A stretch of 64,000 nucleotides of DNA. Origin: Orientallactaga sibirica (Eukaryota > Chordata > Mammalia > Rodentia > Dipodidae). The translations under genes and the position numbers were made by a program. Below the pieces are notes generated by a model that was not told the DNA's origin, did no database searches, and saw only the letters and a program-made list of their open reading frames with translations. This document shows positions 23,432-34,427 of this stretch, one piece after another (the stretch's first letter is position 1; every line of letters starts with the position of its first letter). The stretch spans positions 8,140,001 to 8,204,000 of the forward strand of contig JAEOAD010000018.1 in NCBI GenBank assembly GCA_036365145.1, written 5' to 3'.

Positions 23432-24035
23432 CTGCCAGAAAAGAAAAGAGTTATTATCAGGACATCTGAAAGAGCTCCCAAGAGTATACTTTTATTTTCT
23501 GAACTTTAGTGAACTCCTGATGACAAACATCATAAATGAAGCAGGAGTTAATACTAAAAAAACAATCAGAACTACTGAAGAGTTAGATTTTTTGGTTTTC
23601 TTGTTTGTCTTTCTTTTATTAATGGAAGCAACTCAGTTACCGAGTCACCCCTAATTTTACAAATTTAACAAAGTCTTTAACAAGTTGATAAAAACTGACA
23701 AGTCAATATGAAATTTAAACCCTGATTAAAATATATGCAAAAGAATTAAAATTAATCAGTCATGCATACTTTATTTTATACATAAGACCTCATGATTTCT
23801 AATATGTTCATTATTAATATTCTCATGAGCCCTTATACTCAGCCTTAACTTTCCTTAGAATTTTTGAGGAAATGTTAGAGGAAAAAGGAATGTTCTAGAG
23901 GACTTACATATAAAGTAGAAGTGTTTTGGGCAACTCAATTTTTAAAACTTTTCTAGTTTGTCTTTCACAAACCCTTGCCTTCAAATAGTCCACCACTGGG
24001 TTATGAATAATGGCTTTAATAAAATATGGGATGAT
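23432..24035 (-). other. RAB28 last intron, unique part
   Basis: Intron sequence between the cassette exon and the final exon. It is AT-rich with no recognised repeat. The 80-codon frame at 23412-23654 runs antisense across the splice acceptor and is not a gene. Confidence 0.7.
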
Positions 24036-24244
24036 AGAGAATTTAGAAAATTAGCCAGGCATGGTGGTACACGCCTTTAATCCCAGCACTTGGGAGGCAG
24101 AGGTAGAAGGATTGCCGTGAGTTTGAGGCCACCCTGAGATAGTGAATTCCAGGTCAGGCTGGGCTAGAGTGAAACTCTACCTCAGAAAACAAAACAAAAC
24201 AACAACAAAAACAAAACAAAAACAAACAAGAATTTAGAAAATTA
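24036..24244 (+). mobile_element. B1 SINE with 16-bp target-site duplication
   Basis: The B1 body has a long CAAAA-rich tail. The exact direct repeat 'agaatttagaaaatta' stands on both sides. It lies antisense in the RAB28 last intron. Confidence 0.96.
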
Positions 24245-24448
24245 ACTCAATCATGCTTTAAAATAACTTAAACCAAAAGACACTTCAACTTTTCCTTCCA
24301 TCACTTTAACACACACTTAAATCTGAAGCAATGAATTTAGCAAAATTCTCAAATATTCATCTCTAAGCAATAACCTAAACTTAAACAAATTCCTAATTGT
24401 TTTCAACTCTTGTAAGTCGGCACATAGAGGCAGACAAAAAGAGCAAGT

Positions 24449-24485
<37 letters not shown>

Positions 24486-24872
24486 AAAATGTACTTTTGG
24501 TTACCAGCTATTTCAGAAATATAATAATAAGGAATGAAAAAGATAACTGCCCAATTTTCTACTTCACTGCATGTGCAATAAACACAACTATAAAGGTGGA
24601 TATGCTAGAAAGTACCTAGTATGTTATTTTAATTTGGTCTCTTTTTTTTTCATTTTGTTTAATTTTTTTTTCTTTTTTGTTCTCATTTCTTGTTTAGTAT
24701 GTAAGTCTCCTGATAAAGCCCAATTTTTTTCAAAGTTCTAAACCAAGATTTATATAATATTAATTTATAAAATGTACAATAATTTACCTATTCAAGAGGA
24801 GTAACAAACAGATAACATTCACTAGTCCTTCCCACCCACCTCCCCAAATTCCAAGAATGTGTCCATTAATAC
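24245..24872 (-). other. RAB28 last intron with a 34-base A-run
   Basis: Unique AT-rich intron. The plus-strand A-run at 24450-24483 is a T-run in the RAB28 transcript, about 400 nt downstream of the cassette exon donor. A second T-rich block lies at 24640-24690 on the plus strand. Confidence 0.7.
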
Positions 24873-24967
24873 CTGCACTACTGTACTGAACAGGTTCTAC
24901 TCTGAGAAGAGCTGCTATGTTGATTATCTTCTTCCAGGTACTTGACTATTTCTGCCCTGACAATATG
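24873..24967 (-). CDS. RAB28: RAB28 alternative cassette exon with own stop (CSVQ C-terminus)
   Basis: This is a 95-nt exon bounded by a GACTGACAG acceptor and a GTATTA donor on the minus strand. Joined in phase 0 to the 78-nt exon it encodes 29 residues and then TAG (24878-24880). The tail opens H-I-V-R-A-E-I-V-K-Y and ends R-T-C-S-V-Q. The last four residues form a CaaX box, the farnesylation site that anchors RAB28 to membranes. Five bases follow the stop before the donor, so the exon can be spliced on to the final exon. Mammalian RAB28 is known to make isoforms with different C-termini by inserting such an exon, and this one matches the human tail I remember closely. The first residue is His (CAT) where I expect Arg (CGT), a likely CpG transition. 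The Y-L-E-E-D-N and S-S-S-S stretches also differ from human. Confidence 0.9.
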
Positions 24968-25803
24968 CTGTCAGTCAAATCCATAAAACATAAACAAAAT
25001 GAAGGATAAGGAAGAGAGAAAGAGAAAATAAAAAGCATATTTAATGACTGACAATAGAAAGGAACACCAAAGTAGAAAAGGAAATTAACACATAAATTTA
25101 AATAAGTCACAACACAAACAGAATGTTTACACATGAAGGAAAAAGAAAGAACCAAAACCATTATTTTTCATGATTCTACTCAATTATTGAAACAGATGTC
25201 TCATGAAGTTCCCCAATTATGAGTTCTATTTTGACACACCAACTATACATCTGTAATTTCAGAAGACTATAAAGAATTACTGGACTTTCTATGTTAACGT
25301 TTAAAAAAAAAGTATTAATTCGATTTCACTTGAAAAACATTACTGAGGATCTAGGACGTTTTAGTCAATCTATCCTGGGAGAGAATGAACACACCTATGC
25401 AAGATGTATTTAAACACTGCTGAGAACTTAATAGGAAAAGAAATACATACACAACAAGCTGTCACACAAGTTAAGCATTTTATAAATAGGCTTAATTCTG
25501 TAATAACACAGAGAAACAGTAATTAACTATCATTGGAGAAGAGGGCAATGTAGTTTCAGAAATCAGAAGCAGCCATATGCTACTTATAATTTTTGTATTT
25601 ACAGTTTTCTCTCCCATTCTCCTAACCATAACCTCCATCTTTCCAAACTCACTATAGAAATAAACAAGTTCAAAATGTAGTTATGGGAGATGTAACAATC
25701 ATGAAATATAATATTAAACAGAATAGCTATTACTTTTAGATTTTTAAGTTTTTCTAAATAAAAATTAAAATTAGATTATGCTTTTAAATACTACATTCCT
25801 CGT
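24968..25803 (-). other. RAB28 intron upstream of the cassette exon, unique sequence
   Basis: No repeat or exon is recognised. The sequence just before the cassette exon acceptor is moderately T-rich on the minus strand, with a TTTTGTTTATGTTTTATGG tract 13-31 nt from the junction. That looks weaker than a constitutive acceptor and fits alternative use. Confidence 0.6.
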
Positions 25804-25932
25804 GAAGCCAGGTGTTGTGCACACTTGTAATCCCAGCTTGGGAGGTGAAGGCAGAAGATATAAGGACATCAAGATTATCCTTGGCTATACAGTGAGTTCA
25901 AGGTCAGCCTGGGCTACATGATAAAAAAAAGA
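25804..25932 (+). mobile_element. Old B1 SINE
   Basis: 'cacacttgtaatcccagctt' through 'caaggtcagcctgggctaca' is a diverged B1 with a short A-tail. Confidence 0.8.
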
Positions 25933-25989
25933 CCAGATATATGATTAATATAACAAGTTCAACTTTTTTCTATTTGAAAAATAGAGAGA

Positions 25990-26158
25990 AAGTAACAAGA
26001 AAGTGAGCTGAGCTCTGGACAAAGGCAAGCTGGTCATAACATCCTAAAGCCCACCCCCAACAACACACTTCTTCCAGCAAGGCTCTACCTCCCAAATGCC
26101 ACCAGCTAGGGACCAATTGCACAGAACAGTTTATAGAGATATCTGATTCAAACTAACA
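25990..26158 (-). mobile_element. MaLR LTR fragment
   Basis: 'cctaaagcccacccccaaca' followed by 'caccagctagggaccaattg' and 'ctgattcaaactaac' is the reverse complement of the 5' part of a MaLR LTR, as at 53209-53341. Confidence 0.65.
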
Positions 26159-28120
26159 AATGTGAGGCCCTGGATTCAACTCCCTGCACAACAAACACCA
26201 AAAAGGAAATCACTTTTAAGGGGCTGGAGATGTGGCTCTGAGGTAGAGTCCTTGTCTAATATGCATTGTGGTAGTTTGATTTAGGTGTTGCCCATAAACT
26301 TAGGTGTTCTAGATGCTAGGTTCCCAGCTGATGGAGATTTGGGAATTAATACCTCCTGGAGGCACTGTATTGTTGGGGTGGGCTTATGGGCATTATAGTT
26401 TCCCTTGCCAGTGTTTGAAACACTCTCTTATTCCTGTTGTCCACCTGACAGTGGCCAGGAGGTGATGTTCACCCTCTGCTCATGCCATCATTTCCCTTGC
26501 CATCATGGAGCTTCTGCTCGAGCCTGTAAGCCAAAATAAACCTTTTTTCCCACAAGCTACTCTTTGTCAGGTGATTTCTGCCAACAATGCAAATCTGACT
26601 ATAACAGTAAAGTTGGTACCACAGGAGTGGGATTGCGCTAGACACCTGCTTTAGCCTTTTGGCACTGATTTTTCAGGAGGAATGTGGAAGGATTTGAAAC
26701 CTTGGTCTAAGAGATGCCTTGCAATGCTTTTAGTACAGCTTGATGGACTATTCTGGTCCGAGTTGAAAGACCTGAATGCAGTAAGAAGTATGGACTGTGA
26801 GGTTTGGCTTGTGAGGGTGAGAAAGAGCTTTGCTTGGACTGGGCTAGAAGCAGTTTGTATGAGAGGCTTGCTGTCATGCCCATGTCATGAGAACATGTGC
26901 AGGGTTGCTTTGCATAGATGCAGACTGATGTGAGCAGAGGGATATGGCACAGAAAAAATGAAATCTTTGGGCCAAAACTGCTGCCCATTCAGCTGCAATT
27001 ATATGAGATTACAACCATTGAGAATGGGCCAGCTCACCTGTATTGGAACAACAGAAAAAATGCAGACTTTTGAAGGGGCCTGAATGCTGAAGGAGTGTCC
27101 TGTTCGTCAAAATCTGCTTTATTCCCCTGAATTAACAAATTGGCACCCTACCTGGTATTTCAGAGACAGAAATGCAGGAAAGAGAGGGTCACTGAATTTG
27201 CAACACGGTCTTGTGTTTTGGAAATGGCCATGGGCAGTGTGAAACAGGTTTTCTGGATTGCCTGCGTGAAGACCTGATGGACCTGTGAGGATGGACTATG
27301 GGTTGCAGTGGAGACCCAGTGGAGATGCCAGGACAACGAGATCGCTACTAAGGAGAGCTGCTGCCCTGATGAAGTTTTCCAGGATTGTGAGTAGCCTATC
27401 TGGAGAGGCAGAATTGGAACTCAAGAGACTTGTTGCTGATTAGAATTATCAGACTTGGAGATTTGTCACTGCCTAGAGTTGTTGGAATGGGAGCTATAGA
27501 GTTTGATGTTTGCCCTGGTTGTTTTAAATCTTGTATTGGTTGAATATTTCTTTGCTATGCCTAATGCCATCTTTTGCAGTGTGTTTATTCTGTGCCATTA
27601 TGGGCTTTGGGGATTTTTTTGGATATTATGGTTCAGTTAAAAGATCTTGGATTATGAGGATGTTTGAGCATCACTGGGATTGATAAAAACTATGGGGGTT
27701 TTTAATGTTGGACTGAATGCATTGCATTTTATATCATAGTTATCAGTTTATGGGAGCCAGGGGTGGAATGTGGTGGTTTGATTCAGGTGTCCCCTATGAA
27801 CTTAGGTATTCTGAATGCTAGGTTCCCAGCTGATGGAGATTTGGGAATTAATAACTCCTGGAGGCAGGGTATTGTTGTGGGTGTTTGGCACACTTTCCTG
27901 TTGTCCACCTGATTCTGGCCAGGAGGTGATGTCCACCCCTGCTCATGCCATCGTTTTCCCTTGCTATCATGGAGCTTCCCCTTGAGTCTGTAAGCCAAAA
28001 TAAACCTTTATTCCCACAAGCTGCTCTTGGTCAGGTGATTTCTGCCAGTGATGTGAGCCTGACTGCAACATGTATGAAACCCCAAGTTTCATCTCTAGTA
28101 TACACACACACACACACACA
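26159..28120 (+). mobile_element. ID-type SINE split by a MaLR element
   Basis: An ID-like head ('ggggctggagatgtggctct', 26217 on) breaks off at 'aatatgcat' (26266) and resumes as 'gaaaccccaagttt' at 28076, ending in a CA repeat. Between the two halves lies the MaLR at 26267-28070. A separate ID 3' piece is at about 26159-26204. Confidence 0.85.
26267..28070 (+). mobile_element. Complete non-autonomous ERVL-MaLR element (LTR-internal-LTR)
   Basis: The 5' LTR (26267-26606, 340 bp) and 3' LTR (27769-28070, 302 bp) both start TGTGGT and end in CA. A Leu-tRNA type primer-binding site ('gttggtaccacaggagtggg') follows the 5' LTR, and the purine-rich tract 'gggagccaggggtggaatg' precedes the 3' LTR. 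The flanking 5-bp sequences are tgcat and tgtat. Each LTR has an 'aataaacct' poly(A) signal. The 1.16-kb internal part encodes no protein, as is usual for MaLRs; short open frames within it are chance. It lies antisense in a RAB28 intron. Confidence 0.92.
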
Positions 28121-28564
28121 CGGGGTGGGGGTGGGGGAGAGAGATCCCATGTTGTTTCGGACTTCTCTTTCTCTCTCCAATGTAGTCATTATGACGCTGG
28201 CCATAGTCACATGACTGGTAGCAGTAACCCAGTCTTCTTATCTCAATTTCCTTTCCATCCACCCACACCCCCAAAATGCCCTATTAAAATATTTATATCT
28301 AGAAACTGCTTTCATTTTGTTCCATGCACAAAAATATTTCTACCCCTCTATCTTAGGTAAAATTCATCAATTTGGTATGCCTGAATCTCCATATTCTTTT
28401 CTAAAATTCGCTTTACACTCTTAGTCACTATAGTCACTTATCTCAAAATATAACCTAAGTTTTTTACCCAAAGATTTCTCTGCCAAAATTCATCCAGCTC
28501 AGCATTCAGCCATACTCTCCCCTCTGAACTCCAAACTGTACATCATACCTTCTCCCACATGGTA
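28121..28564. other. RAB28 intron, G-rich spot then unique sequence
   Basis: A G-rich run 'ggggtgggggtgggggag' at 28122-28139 follows the CA tail of the SINE. The rest is unique. Confidence 0.6.
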
Positions 28565-28790
28565 GAGTACAAACAACAGGGCACTGGTATAGGGCAGATC
28601 TGGATTCAAATCCTAGCTCCACTACTGCCTTATCATGTCTTAGTGCTCAAGTTATCTGGCTTCTCCACAGTCTGTGTCATGGTCGTAAAATGATGAAACG
28701 CCAACTGCCCCTGACAGTTATTATGAAATGTAATCAAGTCACACAGAGCCTGGCATGTATGTTTATACTTTCCACCAGAAACAGGTACTA
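28565..28790 (+). mobile_element. MIR SINE
   Basis: 'gggcagatctggattcaaat', 'cctagctccactactgcc' and 'agagcctggcatgtatg' follow the plus-strand MIR consensus over most of its length. Confidence 0.8.
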
Positions 28791-28794
28791 CATT

Positions 28795-28977
28795 TTAAAT
28801 ATTTATTTTTATTTATTCATTTGAAAGAGGCAAAGGGGGGGGGATAATGAGAATGGGTGTACCACGGCCTCTAGCTGCTGAAAACAAACTGCATCTTGCT
28901 TATGTGGTTGCTGGAGAATCAAACCTGGGTCCTCTGACTTTGCAGGCAAGTGACTTAACCATCTCTCCATCCAGGGA
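28795..28977 (-). mobile_element. tRNA-derived jerboa-type SINE
   Basis: Minus-strand copy. On the plus strand 'aaatatttatttttatttat' starts it and 'aagtgacttaaccatctctc' ends it. The internal part is shortened compared with other copies. Confidence 0.8.
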
Positions 28978-29329
28978 CATTTTTAAACACCTTTAAGTCT
29001 CTTTTAGACTCATCTAAGCCACAATCAAGAAATTATTTATTTTGTGTGTGTGGCAGCTATTTATACAGCACAAAATACCTTTTTCTTTATATTTGTTCAT
29101 AGCAAGAGCTAAAATAAATGTCATTGAATGATGAGAATGAAAAGTAGTAAATTTCCAGAGTTCAAATATCTTAATTAAATCCTAAAATCAGCTACCTCAA
29201 TATAAGAATATTCAATTAATATTTGTTTAAACATACACACACACCCATGTGACTGCAACAGAACTGATTCTAATGATTTAAAGATATGGTAAAAAACAGA
29301 AAATGTTTTGTGTGGAAAGGTGGTGGAGG
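28978..29329. other. RAB28 intron, unique sequence
   Basis: AT-rich with no recognised repeat. The 108-codon minus-strand frame at 29175-29501 straddles this and the start of MaLR sequence, so it is not a gene. Confidence 0.5.
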
Positions 29330-30640
29330 GAGGAGGAAGTTGAAAGAGAAATGTTGTTGGTTTGTTGATTCTAACCAAACTATTCTTGCTCACATTTGTA
29401 ATTCTGTAAATTGGTACCAGAATATGGGGTGAGATGAATCTGACCATGTGGATTTTGGTCTTTCGGAACTTCTGTTTTAGAGGAATGTGCATGGACTTCA
29501 TACTTAGAACAGAAGATACCTTCTGGAGTGGTAAGCCAAGTTTTATGGTCTATTCTGATGAGAGTTTGAGAATGCTAAGTGTAGACAGTATTGAACTTTG
29601 AGGCTTGGCTTATGAACTTTCTAAGGGGAAGGAAAGACTGCAGAGGACTTTGTTGGAACTGTGCTTCTGGCATAAGGGATGCCTGTGTTCTGCTGCCCAG
29701 GTCCAGAGAGTTTGATAAAGGTTAAATTTGTAATGGACTGATGTGCTTGGCTAAAGACATTAGACTGAGAGATTTAAGATTTTAAGTTGGAAAACCTCAA
29801 GCAAGTTAAAACTTACAGGCACTGAGACTGGTTTTAGGTTACTGAAGCTGCTATTTGTCAACACATTAGCAATCTTAAGGAAGTCAGCCCAAATGCTTTA
29901 TATTAAAACAATGTAGAAGGTGCTTGAAGAAAGACTATGATAGAAATGAAAACTCTTTTGGGAAAGAGTTGAGTGGAGAAGGAACCTGCTTTTCAAGGTT
30001 ACAATTTATTTCGTCCCTGAATTAAGAATATGGCTCTGTCCTGCACACCTGGCATTACATTTAGAAGCATGAAATGCATGGAGTGCATCAAGAAGTGCAC
30101 ATGGTTCCAGGAGCCGCTGCTGAGATGCAGAATAAAGCAGAGCATGATGACCCTGATAGGCTGGAAGAGCCTTTGGAAGATGGACTGTGGTTTGCATGGA
30201 GACATGAAGATATTTTGGATATACCAGGATTGTGCAAGGACTACCATGGAGGTTGTTAGCTAGGGATGGAAGTTTTCCCTGGCTACTCAGCCCAGCTGGA
30301 GGGGCGGAATTGGAAAGTCTGGAGAGTGCCGCTCACTGGACTTAAACTGGGAAAGTTTGATGTTTGCTTGATGGTGTTGAGTTTGCAGTGCACTAGTCTT
30401 TCCTTGCTATGCCTTATACAAGTTGAAAATGTTTACTCTGTGCCTTTATATGTTTAAAGTATATAACTTGTTTGGTTTTACAGGACTCACAGCTAAGAGA
30501 CAATCTTAAATCTCAGATAAGATTTGGAACTTTGGAACTATCTTAAGCTGGTAAAGACTGTGGGGACCTTTGAAGTTGGACTGAATATAATTTACAATGT
30601 GAAATGGTTATGAATCTCTTTTAAATATGAATTTGTTTTT
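29330..30640 (+). mobile_element. MaLR internal region lacking clear LTRs
   Basis: A primer-binding-site-like 'aaattggtaccagaatatgg' at 29408 opens it. The later parts ('ttgttagctagggatggaag' to 'cagctggaggggcggaattg') match the internal sequence of the complete MaLR. I cannot see a clear LTR at either end. Confidence 0.7.
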
Positions 30641-30682
30641 AAAATGAACAGATCACTCTGAAGAAGCTTACAAAAGTACATG

Positions 30683-30795
30683 CAAGGTATGGTGACATAT
30701 GCCTATAATTCCTACACTTGGGAGGCTGAGGTGGAAAGACCATGAGTTCAAAGCCAGCCTAAGCTAAGACAGTCTCAAAAGAACAAACACAAAAG
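30683..30795 (+). mobile_element. Old B1 SINE
   Basis: 'gacatatgcctataattcct' through 'ccagcctaagctaagacagt' is a diverged B1. Confidence 0.75.
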
Positions 30796-30904
30796 TACAA
30801 AATAGTAGGCTCAGAACCTTAATTCAGTTAACTACTGATATAATTTTTATTGCTTTTCACCAAAAGGAATAAATTGGAATTTCAAAAGTATAATAATTTT
30901 GTAA

Positions 30905-31089
30905 AAAATCACTCAGCTGGGCGTGGTGGTGCACGCCTTTAATCCCAGCACTCGGGAGGCAGAGGTAGGAGGATCGCTGAGAGTTCGAGGCCACCCTGAG
31001 ACTACATAGTTAATTCCAGGTCAGCCTGGACCAGAGTGAAACCCTACCTCAAAAAACCAAAAAACAAAACAAACCAAAAAAAAATCACT
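30905..31089 (+). mobile_element. B1 SINE with target-site duplication
   Basis: This is a young-looking B1 ('gggcgtggtggtgcacgcct' onward, keeping several CpGs) with an A/C-rich tail. 'aaaaatcactc' flanks both sides. It sits antisense only about 160 nt downstream of the 78-nt RAB28 exon's donor. Confidence 0.95.
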
Positions 31090-31246
31090 CTCCATCCACC
31101 TTCTTGAATTATATACACAATCAATCTCCAAAACTTTCAGGGATATGTACATAGGATGAATAAAGGGGAAAGAATTCATGAATAAAAGTTAATATTTTAT
31201 AAGGAATTCATTAATTTCTTAAATGAAAAAAGTTTAAGATAATCAC

Positions 31247-31324
31247 CTGTGACTGTTCTATTTCTGCTTTGTTTAATTTGATTCCCAGGATTTCTGCAGC
31301 AAATTTCTGAAAACACAGGAAGAC
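31247..31324 (-). CDS. RAB28: RAB28 internal exon (alpha-5 region)
   Basis: This exon is 78 nt, exactly 26 codons. It begins V-F-L-C-F-Q-K and ends N-K-A-E-I-E-Q-S-Q, matching the C-terminal helix of the RAB28 GTPase fold. On the minus strand it follows a TTATCTAG acceptor and is followed by a GTGATT donor. It enters and leaves in phase 0, so it joins the 104-nt exon 0.9 kb upstream and either of the two downstream alternative exons without a frame change. The only difference I notice from the human protein as I recall it is Phe for Val before A-A-E-I-L-G. There is no stop or frameshift. With multiple intact introns around it, this is the real gene and not a processed copy. Confidence 0.96.
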
Positions 31325-31528
31325 CTAGATAACAAAAATAGGTTTCAATGATCTCAAACAGGGATATCTATGATATCTTCAAATATATTAAATTTCTTAA
31401 AAGAGAGAACAAATTTTCCAAAAATGTCTTTAAACAAAATTATTTTAAAGGAGTAAACCATTACTTTGAAAACCCATGCAGTTTACTTAATTAGCTTACA
31501 CTTACCTTTATCTTTAAAAACATAGAGT

Positions 31529-31880
31529 TTTGGGTGCTGGGGAGACAGCTCAGAAGGTAAGAGCACTTCCAGAACAAGGTTGAGGGCCTGAGGAGGTCTG
31601 AGTTTGATTCCCTAGCACCCACATAAACAGCTGTGTGTGGCCACACATGTCTGTAACCCAAGTCCAATGGGGAGCAGAGACTGGAGAATTGCTGGGGCTC
31701 CAGAAAATCATAAGCAACTGAATCAATGAGGGACCCCATCTCAAGGACACATGTGGATGAGCTATGTAATGACTCTTGAGGTTCTCCTTTGGCCTTGACG
31801 TTCACAGGCACAGGACACATGCATCTGCACAAACACGTACACACCATACACATAACTATATGCCCCCTGACCACATTTTT
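31529..31880 (+). mobile_element. B4-like composite SINE
   Basis: Head 'gctggggagacagctcagaa', body 'cacacatgtctgtaacccaa', tail 'cacaggcacaggacacatgc'. The 127-codon antisense open frame across it is an artefact. Confidence 0.75.
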
Positions 31881-32245
31881 AAAGAATTAACATGACAATT
31901 ACAACTTCCTATTTCAAAATCAAAACTCACACACACCAAAGCAGTAGCACCTCAATGGTGATTACCAGAAGAGTAAAGGAATCATCTGAAGCTAAAAATG
32001 GTCATTTCTTAATGTTGGGATTATGGATGATTTATATATGTTTTATAATTTTCTGCATGTTTACAGTCCTTAAACTGAATGCTGTCAAATTTGCTATAAA
32101 ATTAACATGGAGCAAACATTTTCATATATTTTGTCTTAGATAAGCATTGATTTGCTTTTTGTTTGTAAACAGACATATACTTCCAAGAAATGTTAGCAAC
32201 GAAGAATAAAACATAACTTGTAATATTCAGTATTATTTTACTTAC

Positions 32246-32349
32246 AGAGTCTCCTGTCTTGGCCGAGACAAAGAAGCTACTAAAACCATTTTCCTGGCAA
32301 AATCGCAAGTGTTTCTCAGGTTTTACTGTTCGCATATGCTCCAAATCAA
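32246..32349 (-). CDS. RAB28: RAB28 internal exon (G4 end and G5 box)
   Basis: This 104-nt exon of the small GTPase RAB28 starts two bases into an Ile codon (phase 1 entry) and then encodes 34 codons, from D-L-E-H-M-R-T to S-A-K-T-G-D-S. The Asp completes the NKxD guanine-specificity box (G4), whose Asn-Lys lie in the previous exon. S-A-K is the G5 box that contacts the guanine base. On the minus strand the exon is preceded by a CCTAG acceptor and followed by a GTAAGT donor, so both splice sites are canonical. The match to mammalian RAB28 as I remember it is nearly complete. I see Val for Ile after M-R-T, and Phe for His before F-V-S-A-K. RAB28 is a divergent, farnesylated Rab-like GTPase linked to cilia, photoreceptor outer-segment shedding and, in people, cone-rod dystrophy. 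Residues are about 132-165 of about 221. Confidence 0.96.
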
Positions 32350-34130
32350 CTAGGAAAGTGTTAAAAAGAGAACAAAATTCAATATTAATATCAATTAAAA
32401 TATACTAATGTTTAAATTTGACTTATGTTCCAAAATTATACCCTGATTTAGACAATAGCTAGGTAATCTGGGCAATTTATTAACTTTTTATGCCTCAGTT
32501 TCCATATTTACATGCTGTGACTAATAAATATACCTATTTAATGTAAAGTTCTTTCAGAATTAATCTATGAATAGTGAACAATGGCTAGCATATAAGTGCT
32601 GAGAAATGTAAGCTCTCACTATTATCTACATAAATTCAGGAACGATGACAATTTTCAATAGAATGCACTGAAACACAGCGCCTAGTTGAGGATAAGGTGG
32701 ACACACAAAAGTGTATGAGGCTTGAAACAGTTTAATTATAGAATGATTTAATAATTAGAAATTTCTGTAATATTTATTATAAGCTTTAACATTAACAGAT
32801 ACATAATATTCTTTTTAAATAGTTTGTTCCATTACTGAATAGTTCTCCTTTTATAACACTACTATAAGGGTGCTGACCCAATGCCATCTAACTGTAAAAC
32901 AAATAGGTAAATATAGTCAAAGTATTTAAGAACAACTAGGCTCTTTGAGTCAAGAGAGAAATAAACAAAAAACCTGAAACTGGTTTCCTCAGGAAGGTAC
33001 CCTGCTGACTTGAAAACCTTGTAAATCTGCAAGTCTAGTTGCCCATGGAAGAGTGGCAACTGATCATCAACTAAAATGCTCTGTTTTATCCAGGACTTTG
33101 TTTAAAATAATAATCAGAGTTTTAGTCTGCAGGCCAAGAGCCTTTCTCTGGGAGACTATTGATCCAGTGGAGATTACTGAGCCCCATTTATATTGTTCAC
33201 TTTCATAAAGTGTTTTTTGTTTCTGGGTTGTTGTTTTGTTCTCTTTCTTTCTGGACAGTTTCTGTTCCTAAAACATCATGAAAACCTTAATTACAAAACC
33301 AAAACATGTGTAGATACCATAAATACCAATTTGTGGAAAATTAAAATACTAAGTTATTAGAATGACATTTATATATCTAGTACATCAAAATCCTAATTCA
33401 AAAAGATAAGAATGAATCATATTGTTAGGTAAAACCCCACTAAAATTTCTATCCAATTAAAAAAAATGAAGTTGTATCTTTAAACTCTTTTTACATTCGT
33501 CTTTCTCCTCCTTCCCCTCTAAGTACCACACGTATTCATCTGGAGCTTTGATGGATTCACTGTTCAAATTAAAACATTTTTTCTTATAAAAGATAATCAT
33601 GAGGAGAACAGTTATTGGCCAATCAAAAACAAGGTTTATGCATCAAGTATTTGTTGGGCACATATTATATGTCAGACATTGTATTTTGTAGTAAGAAGCC
33701 AACATTTAGATAACCCACTATCTTAAAAAGGCTACCTCCAGTCAACACAAGAGACCAGAAAGAATTGTACTTATAATTAAATTTATAATTATTTTCAGTA
33801 GCTGACATTCTCACAAATAGGGATAGCAGGCTTAAAAGAAAGGATCTCACAGCACTTTCCTACAATTTCTTCTTCTGATGTGTTAGAATTTAGCACACAA
33901 CATTTAAGATAACTCAGCCACAAATTGTATGGTCTGAATGTGTCCACCTCCAAATTTTTATGTTGAAATTTAATTTCCAATGTGAGACAATAGAAAGGCA
34001 AGAGGTTTAACACTGTTTATATATAAAAAAAAAACAGGAAAGGAGCAAACCTACTTTTTCAAGCTCTTTTATAAGAGTTCAACATATTCTTATCTATGAA
34101 GATCTTAGCGCTTTTGAATTAATTATGCCC
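32350..34130 (-). other. RAB28 upstream intron, repeat-poor start with one MIR
   Basis: This is the intron immediately 5' of the 104-nt RAB28 exon in transcript sense. Apart from a MIR at about 32440-32640 it is AT-rich unique sequence. The run 'tatttgttgggcacatattatatgtc' at about 33650 resembles an old MIR or L2 end. I searched by eye for the exon that should encode the Rab GTPase middle region, ending just before I-D-L-E, and did not find it here or elsewhere up to 64 kb. Confidence 0.6.
32440..32640 (+). mobile_element. MIR SINE
   Basis: 'ggtaatctgggcaatttatt' then 'atgcctcagtttccatattt' follows the plus-strand MIR core, in the RAB28 intron. Confidence 0.7.
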
Positions 34131-34177
34131 TAATGATCACACCTCTTTAAGTATATATATAAAATTTAATAGGGAAG

Positions 34178-34210
34178 GAGAAGAAAGCAAGGGAGGGAGG
34201 GAGAGAGGGA

Positions 34211-34266
<56 letters not shown>

Positions 34267-34427
34267 AAGAGAGAGGGGGAGGGAGGGGGAGGGGGAGGGG
34301 GAGGAAGGAGGAGGAGGGAGGGGAGGGGGAGGGAGGAGGAAGGAGAGAGAAGGAAGGAAGGAGAGAAGGAAGGAGGAGGAGAGAAGGAGAGAAGGAAGGA
34401 AGGAGAGAAGGGAGGGAGGGAGGGAGA
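34178..34427 (+). repeat. 250-bp purine-only tract (GAAA, GGGGA and GGAAGG blocks)
   Basis: The plus strand is almost entirely A and G for about 250 bases. There is a run of GAAA repeats (34209-34257), then GGGGAGG blocks, then GGAAGGAG blocks. In the RAB28 transcript it is a long pyrimidine tract. Overlapping 97-119 codon Ser/Pro/Leu-rich minus-strand open frames are artefacts. Confidence 0.95.

Noticed and set aside
29175..29501. 108-codon minus-strand frame
   Set aside because: It crosses the border between unique intron and MaLR internal sequence; chance.
31491..31874. 127-codon minus-strand frame just beside a RAB28 exon
   Set aside because: It is antisense B4-like SINE sequence and shows no splice sites or similarity to RAB28.
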